Source: Yoonia sp. I 8.24
Lineage (GTDB): Bacteria; Pseudomonadota; Alphaproteobacteria; Rhodobacterales; Rhodobacteraceae
Direction: 5' to 3'
Assembly: GCF_022096995.1 (NCBI RefSeq)
Contig: NZ_JACXGQ010000002.1
Location: forward strand, 494,872-558,871
DNA length: 64,000 nt
Shown here: positions 34,028 through 43,473 of the stretch, in pieces
How the letters are laid out: every line of letters starts with the position of its first letter
Numbering within the stretch: position 1 is the first letter of the stretch
Program-made: the position numbers and the translations under genes
The notes under the pieces: generated by a model
The model's database searches: none
What the model was told of the DNA's origin: nothing
What the model saw: the letters and a program-made list of their open reading frames with translations, nothing else

Positions 34028-35301
34028 GCTGCTGCGTTTTTATTGGCGGGTTTTGTGGCTTTTTTGGTCGGGGCAGAATTGGCATCAATAAAGTCTAGAA
34101 CAAGCGGGCGAATGTTATTGCGCCAGCTCCCGCCCGCAAAGATGCCGTAGTGCCCGGCGCCCGGTTCAAGGTGCGACGCCTTTTTGCTATCAGGCAGGTT
34201 GGTTAGCAAATCTAGCGCGGCGAGACATTGACCGGGTGCGGAAATATCGTCTTCTTCGCCTTCAACAATCTTGACCGCGACCGTCGTGATCTTGCCCATA
34301 TCAACCTTGCGGCCTGCGACAGTAAAGTCATTGCGGGCGATGTCGCGGTTTTTGAAAATCCGCTCTACGGTCGATAGGTAAAACTCAGCCGTCATATCCA
34401 TCACAGCAAGGTATTCATCATAGAACACGTTGTGTTTATCGTGTTCGCTGGCCTCGCCTTGGGCGGTTTTGATGATCTGATCGCGAAACGCGTTAGCGTG
34501 GGTTTCGCCGTTCATCGAAATAAACGATGCCAGTTGCAGCAATCCCGGATAAACGGTGCGGCCGACGCCTGCGTATTTGAAACCAACGCGTTGGATCATG
34601 GTTTGCTCAAGCTGCCCCATTGTGACAGAGCGCCCGAAATCGGTGACTTCGGTATGGTTTGCCTCAGGGTCGACGGGGCCACCGATCAAAGTCAGCGACC
34701 GCGGCTGCGCCTTGGGGTCTTCTTCGGCCAAATAGGCCGTCGCCGCGAGCGCCAAAGGCACAGGTTGACAAATCGCCACGACGTGAATGTCGGACCCCAG
34801 TTCGCGCATGAAATCGACGAGGTAGAGTGTGTAGTCTTCGACGTCGAACTTGCCTTCGCTGACAGGAATGTCGCGGGCGTTGTGCCAGTCGGTAATATAG
34901 ACATCGCAATCGGGCAGCAGACTGATGACGGTTTTACGTAGCAATGTGGCGTAGTGGCCTGACATCGGCGCGACAACCAAGACACGGCGCTTGCTAGGGG
35001 CGCGACCGGGAATGGTAAAATGGATCAGATCGCCAAAGGGGCGTTCAAGAACGGTTTCGATAACCACAGGGTGGTCCTTGCCTTTTTCGCAGGTGACCGG
35101 CGGGAGGTTCCAATCAGGTTTGACAACCATGCGGGCGAATGTGCGCTCTGTCACCTCTCCCCATGCCATCAACATATCTATGGCTGGGTTCGCAGCCAGC
35201 GACATCATCGGGTATGAGGCAAATGCGCGCGCTGTGGCCCCCAGCCATTGGTTTGTGTTGCGCGCACTTTCCATCAGGTCATAGGTCATCATATACTTCA
35301 T
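34024..35301 (-). CDS. phaZ: Intracellular polyhydroxyalkanoate depolymerase
   Basis: 425 residues of the PhaZ type: FASYPMMSLAANPAIDML at the N-terminus, APMSGHYATLLRKTV oxyanion region, nucleophile Cys178 in AICQPVP, and C-terminal EPGAGHYGIFAGGSWRNNI with the catalytic His. Breaks down stored PHB granules. The C-terminal tail is Lys/Ala/Pro-rich. Divergent from phaC, sharing an 18-bp palindrome in a 66-bp gap. Confidence 0.93.
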   Translation of the reverse strand: MKYMMTYDLMESARNTNQWLGATARAFASYPMMSLAANPAIDMLMAWGEVTERTFARMVVKPDWNLPPVTCEKGKDHPVVIETVLERPFGDLIHFTIPGRAPSKRRVLVVAPMSGHYATLLRKTVISLLPDCDVYITDWHNARDIPVSEGKFDVEDYTLYLVDFMRELGSDIHVVAICQPVPLALAATAYLAEEDPKAQPRSLTLIGGPVDPEANHTEVTDFGRSVTMGQLEQTMIQRVGFKYAGVGRTVYPGLLQLASFISMNGETHANAFRDQIIKTAQGEASEHDKHNVFYDEYLAVMDMTAEFYLSTVERIFKNRDIARNDFTVAGRKVDMGKITTVAVKIVEGEEDDISAPGQCLAALDLLTNLPDSKKASHLEPGAGHYGIFAGGSWRNNIRPLVLDFIDANSAPTKKATKPANKNAAA

Positions 35302-35331
35302 TGTAACATCTCCAGGTTAGGCGCGCAGGTC

Positions 35332-35349
35332 ATGCTGCACGTGCAGCAT
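35332..35349. promoter_or_regulatory. Perfect palindrome between phaZ and phaC, PhaR-type operator
   Basis: ATGCTGCACGTGCAGCAT is an exact 18-bp palindrome containing CTGC-N4-GCAG, the type of site reported for PhaR repressors of Paracoccus and Rhodobacter. It lies 19 bp before phaC and 30 bp before phaZ, well placed to control both. Confidence 0.75.
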
Positions 35350-35367
35350 AAGCATAGGAACGTTAAT

Positions 35368-37164
35368 ATGACAACAAACGATTTAGACCCGCATGCTGCC
35401 ACTGATAAGAACTTTACAAAGCTCGAAGCCAATATTGCCAAAATTGAAACGCTGACACAACGTCTCCTTAAGGCCATGGGGCAAGGGCGCGCAGTGCCGC
35501 CGTCTCTGCAAGGGCCAAGCCAAGAGCTTTATACAAAGGCGGCGACTGGATATTTTGCCGAAATGATGCAAAACCCGGCCAAATTGGTTGAACACCAAGT
35601 CGAATTTTGGGGCAAATCTGTTAAGCATTTTGTTGAGGCGCAGCACCTTTTGGTGCAGGGGAAACTTGAGCCGGCCACAGATGAAACCCCAAAGGATCGG
35701 CGGTTTGCGAATGAAATGTGGGACACGAACCCCTATTTCAATTTTATCAAACAACAGTACCTTATGAATGCCGCTGCAGTGCAGCAAGCGGTCGAGGACA
35801 TCGATGCGCTTGATTCGGATGAAAAGAGTCGATTGCGCTATTTTAGCCAGCAAATCGTGGATATGGCCTGTCCCACAAATTTTTTGGCAACCAACCCAGA
35901 GGCGCTTGCGCTTGCTGCTGAGACCGAAGGTGAAAGCCTCATTGCCGGGTTGGAAAACATGATTGCGGACCTCGAAGCCAATAATGGCGATCTTGTCGTC
36001 ACATTGGCCGATAAGTCGGCATTCAAGTTGGGCGAGAACCTAGCGACGACACCGGGGTCAGTGGTGTTTCGGAACCGGCTGTTTGAATTGATCCAATACG
36101 CACCGACAACCGAAAAGGTGCACACGACACCTTTGATTATCTTTCCGCCTTGGATCAACAAATTCTACATCTTGGACCTTAAGCCGCAAAACAGCCTGAT
36201 CAAATGGGCGGTCGATCAGGGGCATACGGTCTTTGTTGTATCTTGGGTGAACCCGGACGCCAGTTTCAGTGGCACGACGATGACTGACTACATCGAAGAG
36301 GGCTATTTGGCCGCGATCGGCGCGGTCAAGGATATTTGTGGTGTCAAAAAGGTGAATGCCGTGGGCTACTGCATTGCGGGGACAACATTGTCTCTTGCAC
36401 TTGGCGTGATGAAAAAGCGCAAAGATACGTCCGTGAACAGCGCGACGTTCTTTACAACATTGACCGATTTTTCGGACCGAGGTGAAGTTGGCGTGTTCTT
36501 GAACGATGATTTTGTTGATGGGATCGAGGCCGAAGCGATGGAAAGCGGCATCCTTGATTCATTTTATATGTCACGCACGTTTTCTTACTTGCGTGCAAAT
36601 GACCTGATCTATGGGCCTGCGATCAAGAGCTATATGATGGGGAAAGCCCCGCCCGCCTTTGACCTGCTTTATTGGAATGGTGATGGGACAAACCTTCCCG
36701 CATCGATGGCTGTGGATTACCTGCGTGGGCTTTGTCAGAGTGACCGTCTTGCCAACGAAGGCTTTGAGGTTTGCGGTGAGAAAATACAGCTTAAGGATGT
36801 GACCGTGCCACTTTGTGCGATTGCATGCGAGACGGATCATATCGCGGCTTGGAAAAGCAGCTACACCGGTGTTCAGAAAATGGGATCCAAGGATAAGACA
36901 TTTATTCTGTCTGAATCGGGGCATGTCGCGGGGATCATTAACCCGCCAACCAAGAAGAAATACGGGCACTACACGAACCCAGAAAATGGGCTGACTGCGG
37001 GTGACTGGTATGAAACTGCGGATAAACATGATGGGTCTTGGTGGCCGCGTTGGGAATCATGGCTCGCGAAAAAGTCGGGCAAGAAAGTCGATGCGCGACA
37101 ACCAGGGGGTGAAAGGTATCCGGTTTTGGCGGCGGCACCCGGTACATATGTCGTCGCTAAGTAG
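35368..37164 (+). CDS. phaC: Class I poly(3-hydroxyalkanoate) synthase
   Basis: 598 residues from ATG 35368 (AGGA 10 nt upstream). N-terminal alpha domain with YFAEMMQNPAKLVEHQVEFWG, then the PhaC catalytic domain: IFPPWINKFYILDLKPQNS, lipase-like box VGYCIAGTTLS with nucleophile Cys335, LTDFSDRGE, AIACETDHIAAW (acid) and SGHVAGIINPP (His). Polymerises hydroxyacyl-CoA onto the growing chain in cytoplasmic granules. Followed by phaP and phaR. Confidence 0.96.
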   Translation: MTTNDLDPHAATDKNFTKLEANIAKIETLTQRLLKAMGQGRAVPPSLQGPSQELYTKAATGYFAEMMQNPAKLVEHQVEFWGKSVKHFVEAQHLLVQGKLEPATDETPKDRRFANEMWDTNPYFNFIKQQYLMNAAAVQQAVEDIDALDSDEKSRLRYFSQQIVDMACPTNFLATNPEALALAAETEGESLIAGLENMIADLEANNGDLVVTLADKSAFKLGENLATTPGSVVFRNRLFELIQYAPTTEKVHTTPLIIFPPWINKFYILDLKPQNSLIKWAVDQGHTVFVVSWVNPDASFSGTTMTDYIEEGYLAAIGAVKDICGVKKVNAVGYCIAGTTLSLALGVMKKRKDTSVNSATFFTTLTDFSDRGEVGVFLNDDFVDGIEAEAMESGILDSFYMSRTFSYLRANDLIYGPAIKSYMMGKAPPAFDLLYWNGDGTNLPASMAVDYLRGLCQSDRLANEGFEVCGEKIQLKDVTVPLCAIACETDHIAAWKSSYTGVQKMGSKDKTFILSESGHVAGIINPPTKKKYGHYTNPENGLTAGDWYETADKHDGSWWPRWESWLAKKSGKKVDARQPGGERYPVLAAAPGTYVVAK

Positions 37165-37180
37165 CAGATTGCACTGCGTT

Positions 37181-37196
37181 TTCCGCACCTGCGGAA
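37181..37196 (+). terminator. Small hairpin after phaC
   Basis: TTCCGCA-CC-TGCGGAA, 7-bp stem, 17 bp past the phaC stop. Without a U-run; possibly a weak terminator or attenuator separating phaC from phaP transcription. Confidence 0.45.
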
Positions 37197-37206
37197 ATAA
37201 TTTATG

Positions 37207-37245
37207 CTGCAGTGCAGAAAAAACTTGAAATGCTGCGCTGCAGCA
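37207..37245 (+). promoter_or_regulatory. Two PhaR-type operators upstream of phaP
   Basis: CTGC-AGT-GCAG at 37207-37217 and TGCTGC-GCT-GCAGCA at 37231-37245 fit CTGC-N3-GCAG and are 26 bp apart centre to centre, i.e. on the same face at about 2.5 helical turns. They lie ~65-100 bp before the phasin start. Confidence 0.75.
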
Positions 37246-37309
37246 TGCATATTGGTATCAGAAATTCACAGCGGGGAACGATCCTCGCCCCAATTGAAAG
37301 GCTGATACC

Positions 37310-37756
37310 ATGGCTGCGAAAACACAAGACTTCACTGCGATCTTCAAAGACGTCGCAGATGCGTTCCCCGTCGACACCAAAGCGATGGAAGAGCAATTCA
37401 AAAACCAAACTGCGCTGGCTGAAAAGATGTCCGCAGTTGCTCTGGACGCTGCTGGCAAATCTGCCGAGCTGTCTGCCAAATGGACACAAGACACCATTGC
37501 CAAGATGGAAGCGATGTCAAAATCCAAAGCAGAGCCTGCTGATTACGCTAAAGCAATGACTGACTTTGCATCAGCAACTGCTGAATCTGCTGCTGAAAAC
37601 ATGTCTGCTTTCGCTGAAATCGCGAAAAAAGTACAAACACAGACGATGGAACTCGTTCTTGCTGCAGGCAAAGACATGTCTGATGACGTGACTGCAGCTG
37701 CGAAAAAAGCGACGTCGGAAGTGACGGCCGCTGCGCAAAAAGCGACAAAGAAGTAA
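37310..37756 (+). CDS. phaP: Phasin
   Basis: 148 residues, almost wholly helical and rich in Ala, Lys, Glu and Met, with the phasin domain (MEEQFKNQTALAEKMSAVAL onward, ~26-120) and an Ala/Lys-rich tail (AAAKKATSEVTAAAQKATKK). Coats PHA granules and limits their size. GAAAGG precedes the start. Two candidate PhaR operators are upstream and a terminator downstream, so it is likely a separately regulated single gene. Confidence 0.93.
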   Translation: MAAKTQDFTAIFKDVADAFPVDTKAMEEQFKNQTALAEKMSAVALDAAGKSAELSAKWTQDTIAKMEAMSKSKAEPADYAKAMTDFASATAESAAENMSAFAEIAKKVQTQTMELVLAAGKDMSDDVTAAAKKATSEVTAAAQKATKK

Positions 37757-37802
37757 TAACGGCGAAATCTGCCTTTGCCTCCCTAGGGGCATGATTTCTT
37801 AG

Positions 37803-37833
37803 AACGGTGCGCAGCAATGCGGGCCGTTTTTTT
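37803..37833 (+). terminator. Rho-independent terminator of phaP
   Basis: AACGG-tg-CGCA GCAA TGCG-gg-CCGTT stem with an internal mismatch, followed by seven T residues. Confidence 0.75.
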
Positions 37834-37894
37834 ATTGCAGAAGCCGGGGAGTGCTAAAATGCTTTCTTTTTGCGCAGTTGCGGCATAGGCTTCT

Positions 37895-37905
37895 CTGCAC
37901 TGCAA
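37895..37905 (+). promoter_or_regulatory. Imperfect PhaR-type site upstream of phaR
   Basis: CTGC-ACT-GCAA matches the CTGC-N3-GCAG pattern except the last base, 19 bp before the phaR start, suggesting autoregulation. Confidence 0.45.
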
Positions 37906-37924
37906 TATTTCGGGAGTGATCGCT

Positions 37925-38461
37925 GTGGCCGAGACAAATAAACCGCTTCTTATTAAGCGCTATGCGAGCCGTCGTTTGTACAATACCGAGACAAGCGATT
38001 ACGTGACGCTCGAAGATATCGCGCTGTTCATTCGTGAAGGGCGCGAAGTGCAAATTGTCGATTTGAAGTCTGGCGACGATTTGACTCGACAGTATTTGCT
38101 GCAAATAATTGCTGAGCATGAAAGCCGCGGTGAAAGCGTGCTTCCCGTGGGCGTATTGACGGATCTTGTCCGCAGTTACACCAGCCAAGCCGCTTCCGTC
38201 GTGCCTGACTTCTTGCAAGCCAGTTTTGAAATGCTGCGTGAAGGGCAGTCAAAGGCACTTGATAATATGGGCGCTGCAAACCCAATGGCTGCAATGCCGG
38301 GATTTGAAGCCATGCAAGCCCAGCAAGCTGCGTTTTTTAAGGCGATGACGGGTGGGATTATGCCCACAGGTAGCGTGCCTGAAAAAGAGGATGATGACCT
38401 TGGCGAGATCAAGGATCAGCTGGCGGCGTTACAAGAAAAGCTTGCGAAAATGGGTAAGTAA
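37925..38461 (+). CDS. phaR: PHA synthesis repressor PhaR
   Basis: 178 residues from GTG 37925 (GGAG 8 nt upstream). N-terminal DNA-binding domain KRYASRRLYNTETSDYVTLE, then PHB_acc regions (VQIVDLKSGDDLTRQYLLQI and ESVLPVGVLTDLVRSY), a Met/Ala/Gln-rich middle (MAAMPGFEAMQAQQAAF) likely binding PHB, and a C-terminal coiled coil (LGEIKDQLAALQEKLAKMG). PhaR senses PHB granules and represses phaP and itself. Confidence 0.94.
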   Translation: MAETNKPLLIKRYASRRLYNTETSDYVTLEDIALFIREGREVQIVDLKSGDDLTRQYLLQIIAEHESRGESVLPVGVLTDLVRSYTSQAASVVPDFLQASFEMLREGQSKALDNMGAANPMAAMPGFEAMQAQQAAFFKAMTGGIMPTGSVPEKEDDDLGEIKDQLAALQEKLAKMGK

Positions 38462-38566
38462 CCGCGCCAGACGAACGCCCGGTATCTTTCACAAACGCCT
38501 GACAATGACCTCATTGATGCCAAACGCATTTCCCCCTAGCGTAGCGGCAAGGTGCAAGAGGATCAG

Positions 38567-39526
38567 ATGACAACAACAGGTAAAATCACGCTTTGGGGGG
38601 TTGAAGTCTTTGTCGCCACTGCCGAGGAAGCCTCTATTTCGGGCGCGGCCCGGCGGTTGGGCAGTTCGGCCGCGACGGTAAGCCAGCAGCTTAGCAACCT
38701 TGAAGGGGCGATTGGTACCACGCTGCTTAATCGGAATGCGCGTCCGGTCACGTTAACCCCTGCCGGCGAAATGTTTTTGCGCCGCGCCAATACGATCCTG
38801 AACGAGGCTGACCAAGCCAAGGCAGAATTGGCGATGGCGGATTTTAGTCGCTTGACCCGGTTCCGGCTCGGGATGATCGAAGACTTTGACGCCGAAGTCA
38901 CCCCCGGCCTGCTCACTGCCATGAGCGACGATCTTAAGAACTGCCAGTTTTTGCTGGAAACTGGCGCGTCGCATCGGCTGTTTGATCTGCTCGATAGCCG
39001 CGCGATTGATGTTATTGTGGCGGGGGATATGGGGCAGGCCAGCGCGGGGATGGAAGTTCACCCGCTGCTCGAAGAACCATTTGTTGTTGCTGCTCCCAAG
39101 GGGGCAATCAATGGCGATGATGTGGCCCGGCAACTGCGCCGTATGCAGTTGATCCAATACACGACCCGGCACCATATGGGCCGGATGATTGCGGGGCACC
39201 TTGCGCGGCAAAACCTGCGGATCACGCATCGGTTTGAACTCGACAGCTATCACGCGATTATGGCGATGGTTGCGGGCGGGACCGGGTGGACCATTCTGAC
39301 ACCACTCGGCTGTTTACGCGCGCAGCGGTTTGCGGATGCCGTTGATTTGTTACCAATGCCATTTGCACCGCTGTCGCGGGTGATTTCACTGACAGCGCGC
39401 CGCGATATTCTGGGAGACATGCCCCAGACGATGGCCGCGCGCCTTAAACCGCTCGTGAACGAAATGATCGTACAGCCCGCTGTACAGCGTTTCCCCTGGC
39501 TGCAAGACGAGATGCGCCTGCTTTAA
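38567..39526 (+). CDS. LysR-family transcriptional regulator
   Basis: 319 residues from ATG 38567 (AGAGGA 7 nt upstream). Winged helix at 5-65 (VFVATAEEASISGAARRLG, SAATVSQQLSNLEGAIG), then a type-2 periplasmic-binding effector domain. The 3' end overlaps the convergent aminotransferase by 4 bp. No divergent partner, so its target cannot be read from position. Effector unknown. Confidence 0.88.
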   Translation: MTTTGKITLWGVEVFVATAEEASISGAARRLGSSAATVSQQLSNLEGAIGTTLLNRNARPVTLTPAGEMFLRRANTILNEADQAKAELAMADFSRLTRFRLGMIEDFDAEVTPGLLTAMSDDLKNCQFLLETGASHRLFDLLDSRAIDVIVAGDMGQASAGMEVHPLLEEPFVVAAPKGAINGDDVARQLRRMQLIQYTTRHHMGRMIAGHLARQNLRITHRFELDSYHAIMAMVAGGTGWTILTPLGCLRAQRFADAVDLLPMPFAPLSRVISLTARRDILGDMPQTMAARLKPLVNEMIVQPAVQRFPWLQDEMRLL

Positions 39527-40707
39527 CCGTAGGCGCGGGTAGGCGTCATGGCGGCCGCCGCCGCTTCTGTGATGATTTGCGCGATGATATCGCATTCGGC
39601 CAGCGTCAAACGGGCGGGCAGGCGGACATCGCAGGCTTTCATCAGCATTGCGCGGGTTTGGGGCAGTTTGGGGATATCCCCGATAAACTGCCAATTCCAA
39701 AACGCGCGGGCGTTGTCAGCGCTTTGACCAAAGATTTGAATTTTCACACCTGCCGCTGCGGCTGCGTCGACAAATGCGGCGGCTTCGGTGTCGGACATAT
39801 CGACGATATTGAACTGAATGGAATCTGGCGCGCGTACCTCGGGCGCAAGACAATCAGGCACAGCCAACCATGGTGATGCGTTTAGCTGCACTGCGACGTG
39901 ATCATGATTGCGCCGCCCATCCGTGACGCGGCGCGCAAGCTCAGCCAATTGGGGCCGGACCAATGCCGCCGACATATTGCTAAGCCGTTGATTATAAAGC
40001 GGCAGCTTGTTTTGCCATTTGGCAAAGCTTTCCATAAGAACCGGGTGTTTTTTCCAGTTATGTTCATAGGCGCCTGACATGATGACTGCGCGCGCGATAA
40101 GATCTGGATCGTCGGTGATCATGATGCCACCTTCGCCTGCGTTCAGCAGCTTGTAAGACTGAAAGCTAAAGCAACCGATCTTGCCAATCGTCCCGATGTT
40201 CTTGCCGTGCCAAGTCGTGCCCAGCGAATGTGCCGCGTCTTCGATCACAGGGATATCCGCTGCATCGCAGAGCTGCATAATTGCATCCATATCAGAGGTA
40301 TGACCGCGCATGTGGCTGATGATCACCGCATCTACGCCAGGCAGCTTGGCTGCGAAATCGTCTAAATCGATACGGTAATTGTCGCCACATTCACAAAGGA
40401 CGGGTTGGCAATCTGCGTGTACGACTGCCGAAGGCACCGCGCCAAATGTAAATGCGGGAATCATGACCCGGGCGTCGCGCGGGAGGCCAAGCGCCTTGAG
40501 CGACAAAAACAACGCAGCCGAACACGAAGAAACTGCAAGCGCGTATTTCGCCCCTAGCAGGTCCGCGAATTCTTGCTCTAGCAGCGCAACGGGTGCGTTT
40601 TCAGAGGTATAGCGAAACAAATCACCGGATTGCAAAATGCGCGAGACCTCGGCCATCGCCGATTCTGGAATGGGCTCTGCGGCGTAAACATTTGGGATAT
40701 TGGTCAT
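39523..40707 (-). CDS. DegT/DnrJ/EryC1/StrS-family aminotransferase
   Basis: 394 residues, PLP enzyme of the sugar-aminotransferase family: SSCSAALFLSLKALGLP (~60-76), VIEDAAHSLGT (~150), and FSFQSYKLLNAGEGG with the Schiff-base Lys (~188). Members usually aminate keto-sugars of nucleotide sugars, but stand-alone copies also act on other ketones. It is not next to the sugar cluster at 16-20 kb; the upstream neighbour is an FAD amine oxidase. Confidence 0.85.
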   Translation of the reverse strand: MTNIPNVYAAEPIPESAMAEVSRILQSGDLFRYTSENAPVALLEQEFADLLGAKYALAVSSCSAALFLSLKALGLPRDARVMIPAFTFGAVPSAVVHADCQPVLCECGDNYRIDLDDFAAKLPGVDAVIISHMRGHTSDMDAIMQLCDAADIPVIEDAAHSLGTTWHGKNIGTIGKIGCFSFQSYKLLNAGEGGIMITDDPDLIARAVIMSGAYEHNWKKHPVLMESFAKWQNKLPLYNQRLSNMSAALVRPQLAELARRVTDGRRNHDHVAVQLNASPWLAVPDCLAPEVRAPDSIQFNIVDMSDTEAAAFVDAAAAAGVKIQIFGQSADNARAFWNWQFIGDIPKLPQTRAMLMKACDVRLPARLTLAECDIIAQIITEAAAAAMTPTRAYG

Positions 40708-40775
40708 ATATTCAGCTTTACCGAAAGTAGATTTCGGAAATACTTAACATGTAAGGGATTACAAATCTATGACAG

Positions 40776-42080
40776 TTACACCCCAAGCCGGTCGCGCAGC
40801 GCGTACCATGTCATTGCAAGCGTCAATAGTGGTGCGCGAAATGTCGGCCCGCCAGGAAAATTTGGCACTTTTAGTGCTGATAACGTGTCAAAACGAGCGG
40901 CTTGGCCGGCGATAGCCTCTGCCATGATTTTGCCCGCCAGCCCGGAAAGTGCGACACCATGCCCCGAAAACCCTGCGCCCGACACGATATTGGGCGCGAC
41001 GCGCTGCACGGCAGGCAGCCGGGTCATGGTGATACCCAATGTGCCGCCCCAAGAATAATCTATTTTGACACCGTTGAGTTGCGGAAACAATGTCGTCATG
41101 CGCTGGATGAGGGCAGAGTTGATATCCGTAGGAAAGCCAATCCCATAGGCTTCGCGACCGCCAAACAAGAATCGATTGTCTTCGGACATGCGGTAGTAGT
41201 TCACCACGAATTTGCTATCCGCCACTGCAATATCACGCGCCAGAACGGTCGCGGCGCGGTCCCCCAAAGGTTCGGTTGCGCCGATAAAACTGTTGATTGG
41301 CATAACCTTTGCGGCGGTTTTGCGATCAATATTGGGTAAATACCCGTTGCCTGCGATAATCACATGCCGCGCGGTCACGGTGCCATTGCGGGTGCTGAGC
41401 CTGACAGGGTCGCCTTGGGCTATCTTTGTGACTTCGGTTAATTCAAAGATACGCGCGCCGGCTTCTTCGGCCAATCGCGCAAGCCCAATGACATAGCGCA
41501 AAGGGTGAATATGCCCCGCGCCCATGTCCAAGATGCCACCGTGATAAAGTGGGGATTTGACCAGTTCACGCATGTCAGCTTCGCCAAGAACAGAGATTTG
41601 GTCGTAGCCGTAGTTTTCCGCTAGATATTCAGTGTCGTGGATATATTGGGCGGCCTCTTTGGGCGAATAAAACCCATGTGCCACGCCGGGCCGAAACCGT
41701 GCCTCTGGGATATGGGCAGCGCAGATATCGCGAATGTCTTGTTTGGCCTCCTCTGCGAGCATCCAAAGCCCTGCGGCAGTGTCATCGCCCAGCGATTTCG
41801 CCAAGGCGCGCTGGTCCCAATTATACCCGCTGCCGACCTGCCCGCCGTTGCGCCCAGAGGCACCAAACCCCACACGGTGGGCATCCAATACCACAACATC
41901 CAAGCCCCGCGCGGCAAGATCACGCGCCGCGGACAGCCCGGTAAACCCGGCACCAATCACGCAAACATCCACCGCCATATCTGTGTCTAGGGGCGGGCGC
42001 GCAGCGGGCGTGTCGGTGCTCGCGGCGTACCAGCTTGGCGGAAACTGGCCAGGTTTATCGTTGCGGTAGAGTGGGTTCAT
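40776..42080 (-). CDS. FAD-dependent amine oxidase (PuuB/OrdL-like)
   Basis: 434 residues from ATG 42080. DAO-type flavoprotein: DVCVIGAGFTGLSAARDLAA (~38-57) binds the ADP part of FAD, FGASGRNGGQVGSGY (~74) is the GxGASGRN segment of gamma-glutamylputrescine oxidase-like proteins, and APNIVSGAGFSGHGVALSG closes the FAD site. Likely oxidises an amino acid or polyamine derivative. The amino-acid ABC transporter nearby on the same strand may supply the substrate. Confidence 0.85.
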   Translation of the reverse strand: MNPLYRNDKPGQFPPSWYAASTDTPAARPPLDTDMAVDVCVIGAGFTGLSAARDLAARGLDVVVLDAHRVGFGASGRNGGQVGSGYNWDQRALAKSLGDDTAAGLWMLAEEAKQDIRDICAAHIPEARFRPGVAHGFYSPKEAAQYIHDTEYLAENYGYDQISVLGEADMRELVKSPLYHGGILDMGAGHIHPLRYVIGLARLAEEAGARIFELTEVTKIAQGDPVRLSTRNGTVTARHVIIAGNGYLPNIDRKTAAKVMPINSFIGATEPLGDRAATVLARDIAVADSKFVVNYYRMSEDNRFLFGGREAYGIGFPTDINSALIQRMTTLFPQLNGVKIDYSWGGTLGITMTRLPAVQRVAPNIVSGAGFSGHGVALSGLAGKIMAEAIAGQAARFDTLSALKVPNFPGGPTFRAPLLTLAMTWYALRDRLGV

Positions 42081-42162
42081 CGGAGTATCCAGCGCTTGTG
42101 TTGATACGGCATTGCTGGGCATGCTGTCAGAAACCCGAGACGACAACAAATGGAAACTGATC

Positions 42163-42585
42163 ATGGCCAGCAACACAGAAACCTATGACGCGGCCTGCCA
42201 CTGCGGCACCGTACAGTTCCAAGTTACACTGAAAGGCGGGCTTGCAAGTGCGCGTCGATGTACCTGTTCGTTTTGCAGCATGCGCGGGGCGGTGGCGCTG
42301 ACGGCCCCGCTGGACGGGCTGCGCTTCATCGCGGGGCAGGAGGCACTGACCTTATATCAGTTTAATACGCACGCAGCGCGTCACTACTTTTGTGCGAAAT
42401 GCGGAATCTATACCCACCATAAACGACGATCCAATCCCAATGAATTTGGAATCAATGCCGCCTGCCTGTTGGGCGTCAGCCCGTTTGATTTCTCTGAGGT
42501 GATCGTGAACAACGGCGTCCAGCATCCCAGCGATAATCCGGATGCCCCTGACATCGCTGGCGTTTTGCGGTACGAAAAAAGCTAG
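42163..42585 (+). CDS. GFA-family zinc protein 1
   Basis: 140 residues from ATG 42163. Zinc cysteines in ACHCGTVQF, RRCTCSFCSM and YFCAKCGIYTHH fit the GFA (glutathione-dependent formaldehyde-activating enzyme-like) fold. Most GFA proteins have no proven activity. Divergent from the FAD oxidase with ~80 bp between starts; amine oxidation can release formaldehyde, so a link is conceivable. Confidence 0.85.
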   Translation: MASNTETYDAACHCGTVQFQVTLKGGLASARRCTCSFCSMRGAVALTAPLDGLRFIAGQEALTLYQFNTHAARHYFCAKCGIYTHHKRRSNPNEFGINAACLLGVSPFDFSEVIVNNGVQHPSDNPDAPDIAGVLRYEKS

Positions 42586-42666
42586 AGGTTAAGCAAAAGG
42601 GACTCGCACTCTAACGGGCGGCAGTCCGATACGAACCACCACCAGAACGATTTTACGCCGCGCCGA

Positions 42667-43473
42667 TTATCGGATAATTTGGGGTCTTATACGCAGTTTC
42701 TTGCGTCGTTCTTGCGGAAGGTGACGATTAAGCCGGGTATTCACCAATCCAAAGATCCCAATCACGACCATTGTCAGCAAAATGAAATACCCAGCCAGAA
42801 TTGGGTAGGGGACGAAGGGGTTGAACGTCTTGTCCGCAAAGTAGTTCGCATAATAAAGCGCATCGCCGCGTTGTTTGAGGATCGGAAACCCGCCAAAGAA
42901 GGCCAGCGTTGTTGCATGAAACAAAAAGATCGCTTCGTTTGTATAGGCGGGCCAGGCAAGCCGGAGCATCGTTGGCCAGATAATTTTGCGAAACCGTGCA
43001 AAGCCAGACAGGCCGTATGCATCGGCCGCTTCGGTGTCACCCTTTGGGATCGACTGTAACGCCCCATAAAAGATTTCGCCCGTATAGGCCGAGGTGTTCA
43101 AAAATAGCACAAATAGCGCGCCATAGGCGGCTGAGGTCAGGGGCGTGAAAAACGGCACCTGCGCCTTGAGCGATAGGAATAGAAAATAGGCAAAGAAGAA
43201 CTGGATGAACAAGGGTGATCCGCGAAACGCGAAAATGAACCATTCAGAGGGTTTGCGGACCCAAAAGGAATTTGACGCCTTGCCCATGGCGACGGCGGTC
43301 GCCAGAAAAAAGCCAAGCACAAGCGCGAAAAATCCAAAGTAGATATTCCACAGCATCCCAGAGCCAATCAGCGTGAACTGTTGGCAAAGTGTGAAATCGC
43401 TGCGCGGCAAAAGCTGTTCGCCGATCCCAATGCTGCGCAGGCCATAGGCGGTGATCGTGTCCCAGCAGCTCAT
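42667..43473 (-). CDS. Polar amino-acid ABC transporter permease (HisM type)
   Basis: 268 residues with five or six membrane helices and the permease EAA loop EAADAYGLSGFARFRKIIWP (~148-167). Start overlaps the upstream permease stop by 4 bp (ATGA). Part of a four-gene leftward system (45929 to 42667: ATPase, binding protein, permease, permease). Transports a polar, probably basic, amino acid by family. Confidence 0.88.
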   Translation of the reverse strand: MSCWDTITAYGLRSIGIGEQLLPRSDFTLCQQFTLIGSGMLWNIYFGFFALVLGFFLATAVAMGKASNSFWVRKPSEWFIFAFRGSPLFIQFFFAYFLFLSLKAQVPFFTPLTSAAYGALFVLFLNTSAYTGEIFYGALQSIPKGDTEAADAYGLSGFARFRKIIWPTMLRLAWPAYTNEAIFLFHATTLAFFGGFPILKQRGDALYYANYFADKTFNPFVPYPILAGYFILLTMVVIGIFGLVNTRLNRHLPQERRKKLRIRPQIIR

